In this document: positions 43,143-54,225 of the stretch, in pieces
Layout: each line of letters begins with the position of its first letter
How positions within the stretch are numbered: position 1 is the first letter of the stretch
Assembly: GCA_023053685.1 (NCBI GenBank)
Contig: JALIGW010000003.1
Location: forward strand, 137,885,126 to 137,949,125
Direction of reading: 5' to 3'
DNA length: 64,000 bases
Source: Diadophis punctatus similis
Lineage: Eukaryota > Chordata > Lepidosauria > Squamata > Dipsadidae
Notes under the pieces: generated by a model
What the model was told of the DNA's origin: nothing
Seen by the model: the letters and a program-made list of their open reading frames with translations, nothing else
Database searches by the model: none
Translations under genes and position numbers: made by a program

Positions 43143-43236
<94 letters not shown>
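43143..43236. repeat. (AT)47 microsatellite
   Basis: About 94 bp of perfect AT dinucleotide, self-complementary. Confidence 0.98.
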
Positions 43237-43238
<2 letters not shown>

Positions 43239-43376
43239 CCTTACTTTCCTATTTTTCTTTTATTTATTTCTTGCATTTGTGGCTCTCTCTTCGATTTTTT
43301 TTCTCTTTTTTTAATTCATCACCCTACATTAGTTTTTATTTTTGGTTTTAAAACATTCAATATGTATACTGAAATT

Positions 43377-43378
<2 letters not shown>

Positions 43379-43431
<53 letters not shown>
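43379..43431 (+). repeat. (GA)n microsatellite
   Basis: About 25 GA units. Confidence 0.97.
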
Positions 43432-43432
<1 letters not shown>

Positions 43433-43888
43433 CTCTGACCATTGTAATATAAAGCATCAACTGTGTTCCAATAATTACTTCACCGAAGAAATCAAACCAG
43501 CAAAGCTTCTGAAACCCAGAAACCTTTTATCATTTGGGCAAGTGAGATTTTAAAACAGCATCATATTACAGAGATAGATTACTAATAATTTAAATTGATA
43601 CTGGCAATCTTTTAGTAATTAGGACATTTAAGATTTTGTGGGAGGCCTATCCTGGTTTAAATAGACAGGACCGTAACGCCAAGACAGATTTTTTTTGCTT
43701 TTTCTTGGATTTTAGAGGGAATGTGAGGTATTATTTTAAGAAAATTTTAAAACATGCTTGCTAAGCCTATTTGGGATGTTTTAACCTTCTAAATGGCAAA
43801 AAACTACTACACTTCCTTTTGACATTCACAACTGGTGAGGATACACACACACAAAAAACAACAACGCATGCATAGCTCTCTAAAAGGA
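43432..43888. other. AT-rich intergenic DNA
   Basis: No feature recognised. Confidence 0.4.
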
Positions 43889-43896
43889 AGATTAGT

Positions 43897-44503
43897 AAGG
43901 TGACCAATCGTCCTCCTTTAGGGAGGACAGTCCTTCTTTTGTAAGTTCTGTCCTCCCCCGAAAAGTGTCCTCCTACATGTCCTCCTTTTCAATATTTGAA
44001 GACTAATCTGTTGCGCATTATGTGACGTATTTGTATTTGACACGACGATTCGTCAAGGCTCGGTACAGTGCGGTATAAGATGCGATTATGAGACGCATGC
44101 GCTCCGCACGGGAGACCTTGAGAGAGAGCGCTGCGTGCAAGTGGCTTTGTTTACTTCTTATGTTATGTGCTATCTTTCCTTCTTATGTTATGTTGATACT
44201 CTAGCTGCAGCACTTGCAGTAAAATTCAATATGAAGGATATTTCTTGTTCAGATATTTCCAATATATTGTTAGAAGATGATACATTGACAAAAAATATTA
44301 ATTCAATGGAAAAGTACTCATTTAAAAAATAATTAACAGGCATGTAAGCATAATTACAATATAAAATGTTACAAATGTTTTTATTATGCATATATCATAT
44401 TATAGTGTATTATTGTTGCAATGAATAAAATGTTTCTTTTATTTACAATATTTTTTTTCAATTTATTTGTCCTCCTTTTCATTGTAAAAAAGTTGGTCAC
44501 CTT
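43897..44503 (+). mobile_element. hAT-like element, internally deleted
   Basis: Ends AAGGTGACCAATCGTCCTCC and, reverse-complemented, AAGGTGACCAACTTTTTTAC. Flanking AGATTAGT (43889-43896) and AGATTACT (44505-44512) differ by one base, with a one-base offset. A short frame ending near 44329 (FNMKDISCSDISNILLED) could be the C-terminus of a lost hAT transposase; this is inferred from its type and position. Confidence 0.68.
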
Positions 44504-44512
44504 AAGATTACT

Positions 44513-45760
44513 CTCTTTTTAAAATATGAATATTAACCCTAACTTTATAGCCTTATATATCACAGTTTGCATGCTAAAGAGGGCAACTGTTGTTACATTT
44601 TGAGATCTGTCACCTACCAATACTGACTTGCTTCAACCCAGAATACTATTCAAGTTACTCTTTTATTATAAAAGCACAATGCTTCCAAGAATGCTATCTT
44701 CCAATACTTTCTCATTGCTTTTCTTTCCCTTAAAAAAAACAGAAAGCTGTTCAGGAGGAAAAGACAGAAAGCTGCTGAATATATTTTTTTTAATGATAAA
44801 ACCTGGAACCATCTGGAAATAGCCTCAGTTCTCCGAAGAGAAGATTGGAAGTAAAGATGCCTCCACACAAGAATTGTTAGATCCACTTTCTTTTATGCAA
44901 GCTAATCTTTCAAAGATAACCTACATAGATAATGTACAAAGTGACGCCTTTACATGGATCAACTTTTAATTATTTCAACGTCTTTTCAAAAAATAATGGA
45001 GATTAAAAGGATTCATTGCAAATTATTTGGTATACCTACCTACCTAGAAGTATTCACAACTGCACGCCAAGCCTTTGATCCATTCATACATACATTAGGT
45101 TTTTATAAGAAATATTTTAAAAAGGCATGCTAAATGAAAATGAAAATTCAGATAGGATAGGCACTTGAAACTTTTAAATAAATAAACTATCGGCTCAGAG
45201 TGATAGATCAGAGACCTCTCGTTTTCTATTACATGAAATAAAAGAACAGCAACATCCCACACTATTACATGCCCTTTTGTCCAAAAAAGCAAATCTTCCC
45301 GCTGATGGTAAATGCAATAAAATCAATGGCTTCAAAGAGATCCCTGCAAAGGGGCAGGTGATGTAAGGCAGTAATGGTGTCTCATTTGCCTTATTCTTTT
45401 CTATATGGATCCGGATAAGGACAGAACAAATAAAGGAGAGAGAAGATTATTGTGTTGCTTCATTCTGTGTTGTCAGGCAAGCCCTAGGTGGCCTGGGATT
45501 TGACAATGGTTTATTGTCATAACTCTCAGTGGAAATTAATTCATGCTTTGGAGGATATGGTTGGGAGGATTTTACTAAGGTAACAGATGTGTTTCATGAA
45601 AAAAGAACCGGAGCACAATCCTGCTGGGAACGGGGCAGATCTCCCTGCAAAGTGCAAACCTAGAAGATTCTTTTGTTTATCTCCAAACTTTGTATGGCTT
45701 CTTTTTTTTATTATTGAGTAGATCTCTCTCCTCTCCTCTCTTTTGCATTTGACCTGTTGA
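44513..45760. other. Intergenic DNA
   Basis: No gene. The 45290-45560 stretch is of higher complexity and is noted as a possible conserved non-coding element. Confidence 0.4.
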
Positions 45761-45762
45761 AG

Positions 45763-46164
45763 TTAACTGTTAGAAGTCGTTGATGGATTCACCTTCGTGT
45801 TGGCGCCGATGATAGAATTCATTTCTGCTAACCATTGGGGGGGGGCAGATGGCTCGTAAAGTTCCTGCAGCTTTGTGTGTAGAGTAGACCAGGAGATAGA
45901 CTTGATATCTGTTGGAGCCACGAGGGTCTGTGCCATCTTGTAGGTTTGAGGTCCGCAGTAGGTGAGGAAGAGAGCCCTCTTCCTGTTTTCTGGCAGATCC
46001 TGGAAATTGTTTGCTTCCAGGAACATGCGGAATCGTGACATGAAGGTTCGCCATTCTTCTGTCTTCGGATCGAAGAAAGCTGGAGTGGGCGATGTCTGTG
46101 TAGTCATCCTGTAGATTGGCCGGGCAATTTCTGGGTTGCTGCTTAAGATGGCCGCGGATGCCAC
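45763..46164 (-). pseudogene. LTR-retrotransposon gag, 3'-truncated and frameshifted
   Basis: The frame starts at ATG 46164 and contains FFDPKTEEWRTFMSRFRMFL and FLTYCGPQTYKMAQTLV, a gag/capsid-like module of vertebrate Ty3-gypsy-type elements. A G homopolymer at about 45838-45846 breaks the frame, and the next frame carries the expected continuation. The gene stops at about 45763; pol is absent. It begins 32 nt downstream of the primer-binding site next to the LTR at 46212. Not functional. Confidence 0.8.
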
Positions 46165-46211
46165 GAGGTGCCTTTGTTCTGTGGTTCTTCTTCCACCACC
46201 TTCGTCGCCAG

Positions 46212-46437
46212 TGTTAGATTCGCGTGCAAATGAAGATGCGAGGCACAGGAACGTTTCAGCACCTTTATTTCCTATTCCCTAGAACTAATACGGACTGCCG
46301 GCAGGCTGCAGGGAAACCGCTTTTAAGGGCTTCCCTGAAACCGGCTGGCCACTGACAGGCGTTCATTTCTCCCTCCACTAGATTAACCAATCAGAGGTGG
46401 CTATGCAAATATCTACAATGTCCGTCCATCCGTAACA
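46212..46437 (-). mobile_element. 5' LTR of the gag-bearing retrotransposon
   Basis: On minus it runs TGTTACGGATGG to GCGAATCTAACA, 226 bp, with TGTTA/TAACA inverted tips, a TTAAAAG motif and an AATAAA. It is followed by TGGCGACGAAGGTGG (46196-46210), the expected place for the primer-binding site. No matching 3' LTR was found. Confidence 0.78.
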
Positions 46438-48217
46438 TTAACACTGCCTTGTTTACTTTCTCCAAGCATGGATATATGTTCAAAATACTGTTTCTGTGCT
46501 CCTGCACAAATCTCTTCCTTCTTCCACTCTCCTGTTGGTCTTGAGATTTATTTGCCTCAGTTTGCTCTTTCTGAGTAATGGTATCCTGCTCTATTGCTAT
46601 GTGGTGCTCTTTTTCCTTGGCCCTCACAAATTTGTGAAAAAAACCCGCATTGTTTGCCACTGCATGAAAATGGGAGTTGTTAGGATGGTGGGCTTGATTG
46701 CGTATTAGTTTTTTGAATCGCTGGTTAGATCCATGGTTTCAGAGATGGAGCATTTGGCTTGATCAGACAAAGCATCAGTCTCTCCAATAAATTGGCTTTC
46801 ATTTATCTTCCACATTTTGTAAAACTGAATAATGCTTGTAAGAGGGGAGAAAAGAAGGACAAAATAAAAACTACAGCAAAACAAGAGGCAGGTGTTTTTT
46901 TTTCTTCCTCTCTCTCTGACAAAACATGACTAAGTACACAGCCAGTATCTTATTATTGCATAAGCTAATAGGTAACTCAGTTGGGCTTTTTAGATTTCAC
47001 TTGGAATTTTTATGAGATCATTTTCTTTCTTTGCATCCCTAGATTTTCCTGTTTCAGTGAATTGTTTATATCTGTTAACACTTTTATGGTTTAAAAGGTT
47101 TTCACAAGTGCAAGATGGTGGGATTGTACAGCTTGCCTTTGTAAGTTCAGGAATTGTCTTAAGAAGTGATAAATTCTAAATTTTTTAGCGCTGAGCAGGA
47201 AGATGCAAAGCACTACCCTTTCCTAGTTTCCCTACGGCTGAGCTGAAGGAAGAAGTCCCTGGCAGAAGGAGTAAGAACTTCCTATCCAGACAAACTAGCA
47301 CATGTCAGGAAGTTCAGCCTATCCTTTCTGTCTTTTAATAAGAGACACTTCAAAGAAGTTATCTGCCTAGAAGGTTTAAAATACTGCATCCCTTTTTGCA
47401 ATTTGCAATTCAAAGCTCTACAATAATGGAAGGTTTTATTCCAAACCCTTTCTCAATTATCTTTAAAGTGTCTTTACATTTTTCACAACTACTCCTCACC
47501 AAATTAGAGTTTTCCTCTGTCTATCATGTTTCCAGATCACTTTCCTTGTTAGTCTTTATTTATTTATCAAATTTCTTTTCCGCCCCTCTTGTCTTCTCTT
47601 TTTAACTTCAGTTTATTTTCTATTTATTTTGTCACGGTTTCAGACTGCCAAGTCTATACATAATATAAGAAATAGAGGAGAAACCAGATGACAGAGATGC
47701 ATGTATAGGAAATCTACCAAGATGACACATATTTTCCAAATAAACAAATATACAGTAATGTTAACACCCTGGGAATTAAATCTAAAAGAATTAAGTAGTG
47801 CCATAAAGATAAAGTGCAATTTAAAAAATTTATTTGATTGTACATTTAAATGAGTTTTCAGTTTCAATTTCCATATCATTTGTAAATTGTTACTCCAATA
47901 TAGTACACATGAAAAACAAGTCAGTCTCTCCATAAAAAAAGGATTAGCCCAATCTGATACCAAAATTGGCAATATTCATGCATTAATATAGGGATATTTA
48001 AGTCTCACATAAATTATTTCACTAATGGTAATTGGGGAGCAAAGAAGTTTCAAAAATACAACACAATCCAAATGGTCAACCTATTTTTCATCCAAAAAGA
48101 TTTATTTCTATATCTGTGGATCAAACAGGAATTAATTTTGTAAAATGCACCTGCTAATATAATTGCAATAATATGTTTATCCCTATGCAGCAACTGCCTG
48201 CTATTCAGCATAATATA
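46438..48217. other. AT-rich intergenic DNA
   Basis: No gene. A worn CR1-type tail (TTTATTTATCAAATTTC) lies near 47555-47590. Confidence 0.42.
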
Positions 48218-48704
48218 CCGTATTTTTCGGAGTATAAGACGCACCTTTTTCCTCCCTAAAAGTGGCTGACAATTTGGGTGCGTCTTATACTTCGAATGTA
48301 GCTTTTTTTTCCAGCCCTAACTAGGTGCTAACAGATCTTCCCAGCTCTTACCATGCAGGCTTTTTCATTGTTACTCTCTCCAAAGAATGTTTTTCCAGCC
48401 CTAAGTCTTTGCAGAATTTTTTTTCATTGCTCTACTTGCTCCGAATAAGTTTTTTTCTAGCCCTAACCAGGTGTTAACGATCTTCCCAGCTCTTACCGGC
48501 TTGCAGGTTCTTTCATTGTTACTCTCTCAGAAGAAGGTTTTTTTTAAGTCATAACCAGGGGATAAAATAATGTGCTGAAGCAGACCAGACTAAGGACGCT
48601 AGCCAGATGAATACCTGGTAGGCAGATTGTTTTCCCCTATTTTCCTCCGCAAAAACTAAGGCGCGTCTTATACTCCGGTGCGTCTTATACTCCGAAAAAT
48701 ACCG
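48218..48704. mobile_element. 487-bp TA-flanked mini-transposon, copy A
   Basis: Ends CCGTATTTTTCGGAGTATAA and CTTATACTCCGAAAAATACCG are near-perfect inverted repeats flanked by TA (48216-48217; 48705-48706). The subterminal GACGCACC is also inverted. The interior shares ACTAAGGACGCTAGCCAGAT with copy B. Non-coding; probably Tc1/mariner-like. Confidence 0.85.
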
Positions 48705-48839
48705 TATGTATCTGATGGAATAGACTTTACCAGAGATTATGCCAAAACAACTGTTAAGTTTTATTTCAAATTTTAATTACTTACGAAACAGGTATCACAC
48801 ATTTTTTATTGATGAAAAATATGCTTCTTATTATACCTA

Positions 48840-49361
48840 CCGTATTTTTTGGAGTATAAGACGCACCTTTTTCCTCCCTAAAAGAGGCTGAAAATTTGGG
48901 TGCGTCTTATACTTCGAATGTAGCTTTTTCTAAGCTTTTTTTCCCAGCCCTAACGAGGTGCTAACGATCTTCCCGGCTTCCTATTCCCTCCAAAGAAGGT
49001 TTTTTCCAGCACTAAGTCTTTGCAGGCCTTTTTTCATTCCTACTCCCTCTGAAAAAGCGATGCTTTTCAGCCCTAACGCGGTGCTAACAATCTTCCTAGC
49101 TTGCAGCATTTTTTTTAATTGCTACTCCCTCCGAAGCAGTTTTTCCTGCCCTAAGTCTTTGCAGGCTTGCTTTCATTCCTACTCCCTCTGAAAAAGGCTT
49201 TTTCAGCCCTAACCAGAGGATAAAATAATGTGCTGAAGCTGAACAGACTAAGGATGCTAGCCAGATGAATACCTGGTAGGTAGATTCCCCCCCCTATTTT
49301 CCTCCCCCAAAACTAATGTGCGTCTTATACTCCGGTGCATCTTATACTCTGAAAAATACGG
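48840..49361. mobile_element. 522-bp TA-flanked mini-transposon, copy B
   Basis: Same ends (CCGTATTTTTTGGAGTATAA; ATACTCTGAAAAATACGG) and same orientation as copy A, 135 bp away, flanked by TA. The interior carries repeated GAAAAAG..TTTTCAGCCCTAAC-type blocks. Confidence 0.85.
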
Positions 49362-49572
49362 TATATGTTTCCAGAATATATTTGAATTCCCTTTGTATTC
49401 CTTTATCTTCCACTGAATTAATGACCAGCAAATTGAAATCTTCAGGAAAACTCAAACTTTTCTTCCTTTGAAATAACTTTTGAGATTATATTTTTCTTTA
49501 TTAGTTATTTTGGAGGGGCTCCCTCCTTGATTGGGATCCAGGACAATTGACCGTACTTCTCTTCATTTAAAA

Positions 49573-49698
49573 CAGAGTCTCCAAACTTGGCAACTTTAAG
49601 ACTTGTGGAATTCAATTCCCAGAATTTCTCAGCTGGCTAAGGGAATTCTGGGAATAAAAGTTCACAAGTCTTAAAGTTGTCAAGTTTGGAGACCCCTG
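49573..49698. mobile_element. Short palindromic hAT-like element
   Basis: Arms CAGAGTCTCCAAACTTGGCA and CAAGTTTGGAGACCCCTG, plus long inner complementarity (GACTTGTGGAATTC / TTCACAAGTC). The flanking 8-mers do not match well (ATTTAAAA / ATTTCTTT). Confidence 0.6.
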
Positions 49699-50435
49699 AT
49701 TTCTTTTTTAAAAAAGGATTTAATTTATTGGCCTGCAGTGAGGAAGAGGGAAAAAGTAACAGTTGCTAATTATCTGTCTTTTTCAGGGTTAGGGTTAGGA
49801 ATAACAATTCTGGTCCTAATTAGGGTCATAACCAGAGAATTACCTATATGCCCACATAGTGAACAGCAAACAGTTTTGGCTTTGTAGGAAAAACAGAGAT
49901 GATTGGGCAATTGGTACAGCCTAGCACACCACACAGTAAGAGATAAGAAATTGCTTAGTGCATATTTTTCTAACATGCATGCTTATCTTACCATGACTTC
50001 ATCTGTATCCGAGTACAAAGTTGCTTGACACCTAAATTGTAACCAATAATCTGTCTGTAATTTCAGTGTCTTTGTTCCTGTAAAGTAGATTTAGTCTGCA
50101 TTTTGTGGTAAGCGGAGGGGGGTCATTCACCTTGAGAGCATTGTTAACATGTCTTTTGCACGATTAATCAGGCTCGGCTAACCCTTGAAAATAAACTATT
50201 TGGAGACTGAGTATTGGGTTTGTGGCCTACACTGGATTGAGTGGGTGAACCTTCTGGTAAAAACAGCTGAGGAAGGAGAGGGAGCTGTGGTTCTTATGAG
50301 TTTTCTCACAAACGGCGTATGTATGACAGAATAATGGGTATGTGTGCATTTCATAGAGTACATTAAAAGCCACAAAAATTTAAACCAGTAGCTACAAATC
50401 CCAATTTAAAATAAATAAATTCCAGGGACCTAATA
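49699..50435. other. Intergenic DNA
   Basis: No feature recognised. Confidence 0.4.
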
Positions 50436-50775
50436 CAGGTAGTCCTCAAGTTACGACTGACTTTTTCACACTTACGAATGTTGCTGCATTCCCACGGTCA
50501 TGTGACCAAAATTCAGACGCTTGGCAACTGACTCGTATTTAAGACGGTTGCAGTGTCCCGGGGCCATGTGATCGACTTTTGTGACCTTCTGACAAGCAAA
50601 GCCAATGGGAAGCCAGCTTCACTTTACAACTGTGTTATTAACTTAACAACTGCAGTGATTCACTTAACAACTGTGGCAAGAAAGATCGTAAAATGGAGCA
50701 AAATTCACTAACAAGTGTCTTGCTTAGCAGCATAAATGTTCGACTCAATTATGATTGTAAGTCGAGGGCTACCTG
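50436..50775. mobile_element. TA-flanked mini-transposon (TAGTCCTCGA family)
   Basis: Ends CAGGTAGTCCTCAAGTTACG and TGTAAGTCGAGGGCTACCTG are inverted. TA precedes the left end; TG follows the right, a likely mutation. Same interior as 36537-36928. Confidence 0.75.
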
Positions 50776-50837
50776 TGTTACGTAGCACCCCACCTGCCTA
50801 CAATCCATAGAGGTCTCCACTGGCTTGTTCACACTCC

Positions 50838-50947
50838 ACAGTTTGTATTTGTATTTGTATTTGTTTATTTGTCAAGCATATATGATTCTAAGCAAAGTAT
50901 AAACAGTAAAACATGATTGAATATATATGTAATAGTACAAGCATGAA
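50838..50947 (-). mobile_element. LINE 3'-terminal fragment
   Basis: Nearly identical to 38503-38606 (CAAGCATATATGATT, GCAAAGTATAAACAGTAAAA, CATGATTGAATATATATGTA) with a TTTGTA tail. Only the last 100 bp of the LINE is present. Confidence 0.82.
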
Positions 50948-51280
50948 TTTGCTTGTACTATTACAGTTGCCTGCCCATGACCCCTCCTGTCTGCCTGCAC
51001 TCAGAAGTGCCTGCCTTCAGACCCCTAATGGCCCACCCACAGCCCACATCACCTGCCCCACTCAGAAGCACCTGTCCACACTTCCCACTTGGCCCACTCA
51101 TAGTTACCCCTGGCCCACCCACACTCCTTAGTGCCCATGACAGCCATCACCAGACTCCTGCCAGCCCACCTGTGTTTAGAAGCACTCACCTGAGGCCCCC
51201 ACTGGCTTGCCCACATTCCTTAGCACCCACCCCTGGTGCCTGCCTGGGACTCCCGCTTCTTCCTGCTTAATAACCCCGGC
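50948..51280. repeat. C-rich degenerate repeat region
   Basis: Irregular repeats of GCCCACCCACA / CACTCAGAAGCACCTG-type blocks. The open frames are compositional. Confidence 0.5.
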
Positions 51281-51472
51281 AATCCTCAAGTTACAATGGC
51301 AAACAGGGATTGTTGGCATTGCTGTTGCTAAGGGATGTGGCCATGTGATGTCATACTTTAGGCCTGCGTCACTTAGCAACCGAAATTCTGATCCCAATGC
51401 CAGTTTAACCTGAGGACTGCCTACATTGTTGGGGATATTGTAATTACTAGCATTTAGACATACAATCTAGGA

Positions 51473-51561
51473 CAGTGTTTCTCAACCTTGGCAACGCTGG
51501 CTGGGGAATTCTGGGAATTGAAGTCCACACATCTTCAAACTGCCAAGGTTGAGAAACACTG
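51473..51561. mobile_element. 89-bp hAT mini-element, perfect TSD
   Basis: Ends CAGTGTTTCTCAACCTTGGC and CCAAGGTTGAGAAACACTG, flanked by ATCTAGGA at 51465-51472 and 51562-51569. The ends are the common vertebrate TTTCTCAACC hAT type. Confidence 0.92.
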
Positions 51562-51669
51562 ATCTAGGATGTCGATGCAGTCTCCAAACAACTGGAGGAT
51601 GGTTCTTGGAAAAGACTGATACAGATTAAAAATAGCCTAACAGAACGACATGTTCTTTTCCCATCTGGA

Positions 51670-52026
51670 TACCACATAGCTATTTATAACTATTTATTCA
51701 TTTATTAAATGTATATAGCCATCTATCTCACATCCACAACTCTGGGTGGCTTGCAATGTTAAAAACAACAACAGAAGAATACAAATAAAAAAAGATTGTA
51801 GACATAACAATATAATAAAAATAATAATAAAAACTATATAAAACATTTAAAAAAATTTGCAGGAGAGGACAATCCATTTCATTAGTAGTACAGTCACTTT
51901 GAAGGCTCTGCTCCATGTTCTTTCAGAAGGCCAATGAGGCCAGTCTGACTTAGGGGGGAAATGAAGTTTCAGAGAATGGGTGCCACACATGAAAAGGCTC
52001 TGCCGCCCCCTGGGTCCCACCTGATG
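51670..52026 (-). mobile_element. Decayed CR1 3' end
   Basis: An ATTTATT tail, then CACAACTCTGGGTGGCTTGC, the equivalent of the CR1 UTR box, then GAAAAGGCTCTGCCGCCCCC, parallel to the intact CR1 at 5780. Solo LTR 1 lies immediately to its right. Confidence 0.65.
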
Positions 52027-52030
52027 ATAC

Positions 52031-52752
52031 TGTGGGAAGCCACCCCCCTCCTAGAAAAATGAAATATTTTGAGGAACATTAAAAAAGGCAGAATATTATA
52101 TTTCCCAAAGGGAGAAATGGAGAAACATGTTTTTTAGAGGCAGAAAGCAACCCCCACTTTCTTAATAGCCCCAGTAGATATTTTGTGCCTATTAAGAAAG
52201 ATTGGGCCAGCCTATTCAGAAACCAAACTGAGGAGGCCACCTTTTAGAAATGCAGATTTGGAAATCCATTCAAGACAGGATATTTTGAAATTCCCTGCAG
52301 CAAAGTCTGAACAAAGGCAGCGTGATAGGATTAGCCCTCACGTAAGATCCAATGTCCTGGATCCAAGATCCAGGGCAAAGCCATTAAGCCACAATAGGAA
52401 TTGCCCAACCCTTTTAGAGCAGTCCAAACTTAATTCAGACCAAACTTAGCTCAGACAAACACCTAGGATTTGTACTTTGCCTATAGAGGCAGCTATGACC
52501 CCTACATAACCCCTACATGGCCCCATGGGAGTCTGACAACAGCCAATAGAATACATGTTCTTGCACAGCAACAGGAAGCTCAAGTGCAAAGCTCAAGAGA
52601 AGGTATAAAAACCCTCTCACTCTCAACTCCATGTGGTCAGCTGCACCAGAACCCATGTGGTTCTGCTTCATCATTAAACCATCTTTCCAATCAGCCTCCG
52701 TGTTTCCAGTCTCCCAGCTTGGAACTGAACCAGATGGATGTTTCTTCCCACA
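52031..52752 (+). mobile_element. Solo LTR 1 (722 bp) of a retrovirus-like element
   Basis: Begins TGTGGGAAGCCACC and ends TTTCTTCCCACA, with TGTGGGAAG inverted tips. ATAC repeats at 52027-52030 and 52753-52756 form a 4-bp TSD. GGTATAAAAACCC near 52600 is a TATA-like promoter and ATTAAA near 52673 a possible polyadenylation signal. No internal genes are attached. Confidence 0.87.
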
Positions 52753-52756
52753 ATAC

Positions 52757-53521
52757 AACTTCATGGGTTTACTTAGTATGACAATATCAGTTGACAAAGG
52801 TTGCAATGCAAAGTGAAAAAACAGCATGGAAAAAGTGGCAGGTATTCTTTTCTTTTTTTTAGTCTTAAAAAACACCCAACTCTCACCATCAGGTTAACTT
52901 TGGCCCTGCTATTTTTTTATCAGTTAATTGCTTTGGCCTTTTTACTTACTTGAAGCTAAAAACTCTGGATTGTCTTTCCTAAAGACATCAGAATATCTGC
53001 AGCAATGAACAAACATTGACTTAACCTTCTCCTCTAACAACTGCCAATATCTCCAGTTTGAGTCTCTGAATCCCTGACATCATTTCCTGGCTGAATTTTA
53101 ATAGTTTGTTTAAAGTGGACAGCCTTCATTGTGTTTGCTGATATATTGCAATACATCTAATTTGTTGTTCGTAGACCTGATTATCTTATTTTTGACTCCA
53201 ACAATGCTTTATCTGAAAAACCAGCTCAAAAACTCCATTTTCATTCCTATATCCCCTCTTAATACCAGGCAATACCTGCGGTGCCATTAATAGCATTTAT
53301 GGCCTAATTTACGTTGTTGCTGTAATGTCTAACTTAACTTCTGCTATGACTGCTGTTCTGAACAAAAGCTTGGAATACAGAAATAGTAGCTTTTATTCTT
53401 TAGGTATTAAGGAAGAGCCATCTTCATTTCAGTATTTGTTTTTATGAAAAAAATATTGGAGGGGATTTGTTTATGCGTATCCCTATAAATACTGTAGCTT
53501 CAAGTAGTAAACTCAAACACA
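52757..53521. other. Intergenic DNA between the two solo LTRs
   Basis: AT-rich, with no retroviral gene remnant or other feature recognised. Confidence 0.45.
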
Positions 53522-53525
53522 GTAA

Positions 53526-54221
53526 TGTGGGAAGAAATATCCATCTAGTTCAGTTCCAAGCCAGGAGAAAGACACTGGAAACATGGAGGCTGATTGGAAA
53601 GAAAGTTTAATGATAAACAGAACCACCAAGCACATGGGTCTGGTGCAGCTGGCAAAAATGGAGTTGAGAGTGAGGGTTTTTTATACCTTCTTTAAGCTTT
53701 GCACTCGAGCTTCCTGTTCCTGTGTAAGAGCATGTATTCTATTGGCTGTTGTCAGACACCCATGGGGCCATGTAGGGGTTATGTAGGGGTCATAGCTGGC
53801 TCTTTAGGCAAAATACAAATTCTATGTGTTTGTCTGAGCTAAGTTTGGTTGAAGTTTGGACTGCTCTGAGAGTGATGCAATAATTATTATTGTGGCTTAA
53901 TGACTTTGTGCTGTGTTTTGATCTTGAGTGAGGGCTAATCCTACCATTCTGCCTTTGTTTCAAAATATTCTGTCTTGAATGGATTACCAAATCTGCATTT
54001 CTAAAAGGTGGCCTCCTCCGTTTGATTTCTGAATAGGCTGGCCCAATCTTTCTTAATGGGCACAAAATATCTGCTCTGGCTATTAAGAAAGTGGAGGTTG
54101 CTTTCTGCCTCTAAAAAACATGTTTCTCCATTTCTCTCTTTGAGAAATATAATATTCTGCCTTTTAAAAAATATTCCTCAAAATATTTCATTTTTCTAGG
54201 AGGGGTGTGTGGCTTCCCACA
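53526..54221 (-). mobile_element. Solo LTR 2 (696 bp), same family, opposite orientation
   Basis: Reverse-complementary to solo LTR 1 over its length with small indels. TGTGGGAAG/CTTCCCACA tips. GTAA at 53522-53525 and 54222-54225 is a perfect 4-bp TSD different from that of LTR 1, so it is a separate insertion. Confidence 0.88.
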
Positions 54222-54225
54222 GTAA

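Noticed and set aside
43109..43553. 139-codon frame through the AT repeat
   Set aside because: Ile-Tyr repeats from (AT)n followed by Arg-Glu repeats from (GA)n; not a protein.
52030..54225. A large inverted duplication or palindrome
   Set aside because: The arms end exactly at TGTGGGAAG/CTTCCCACA tips with different 4-bp TSDs, so two independent solo LTR insertions explain it better.
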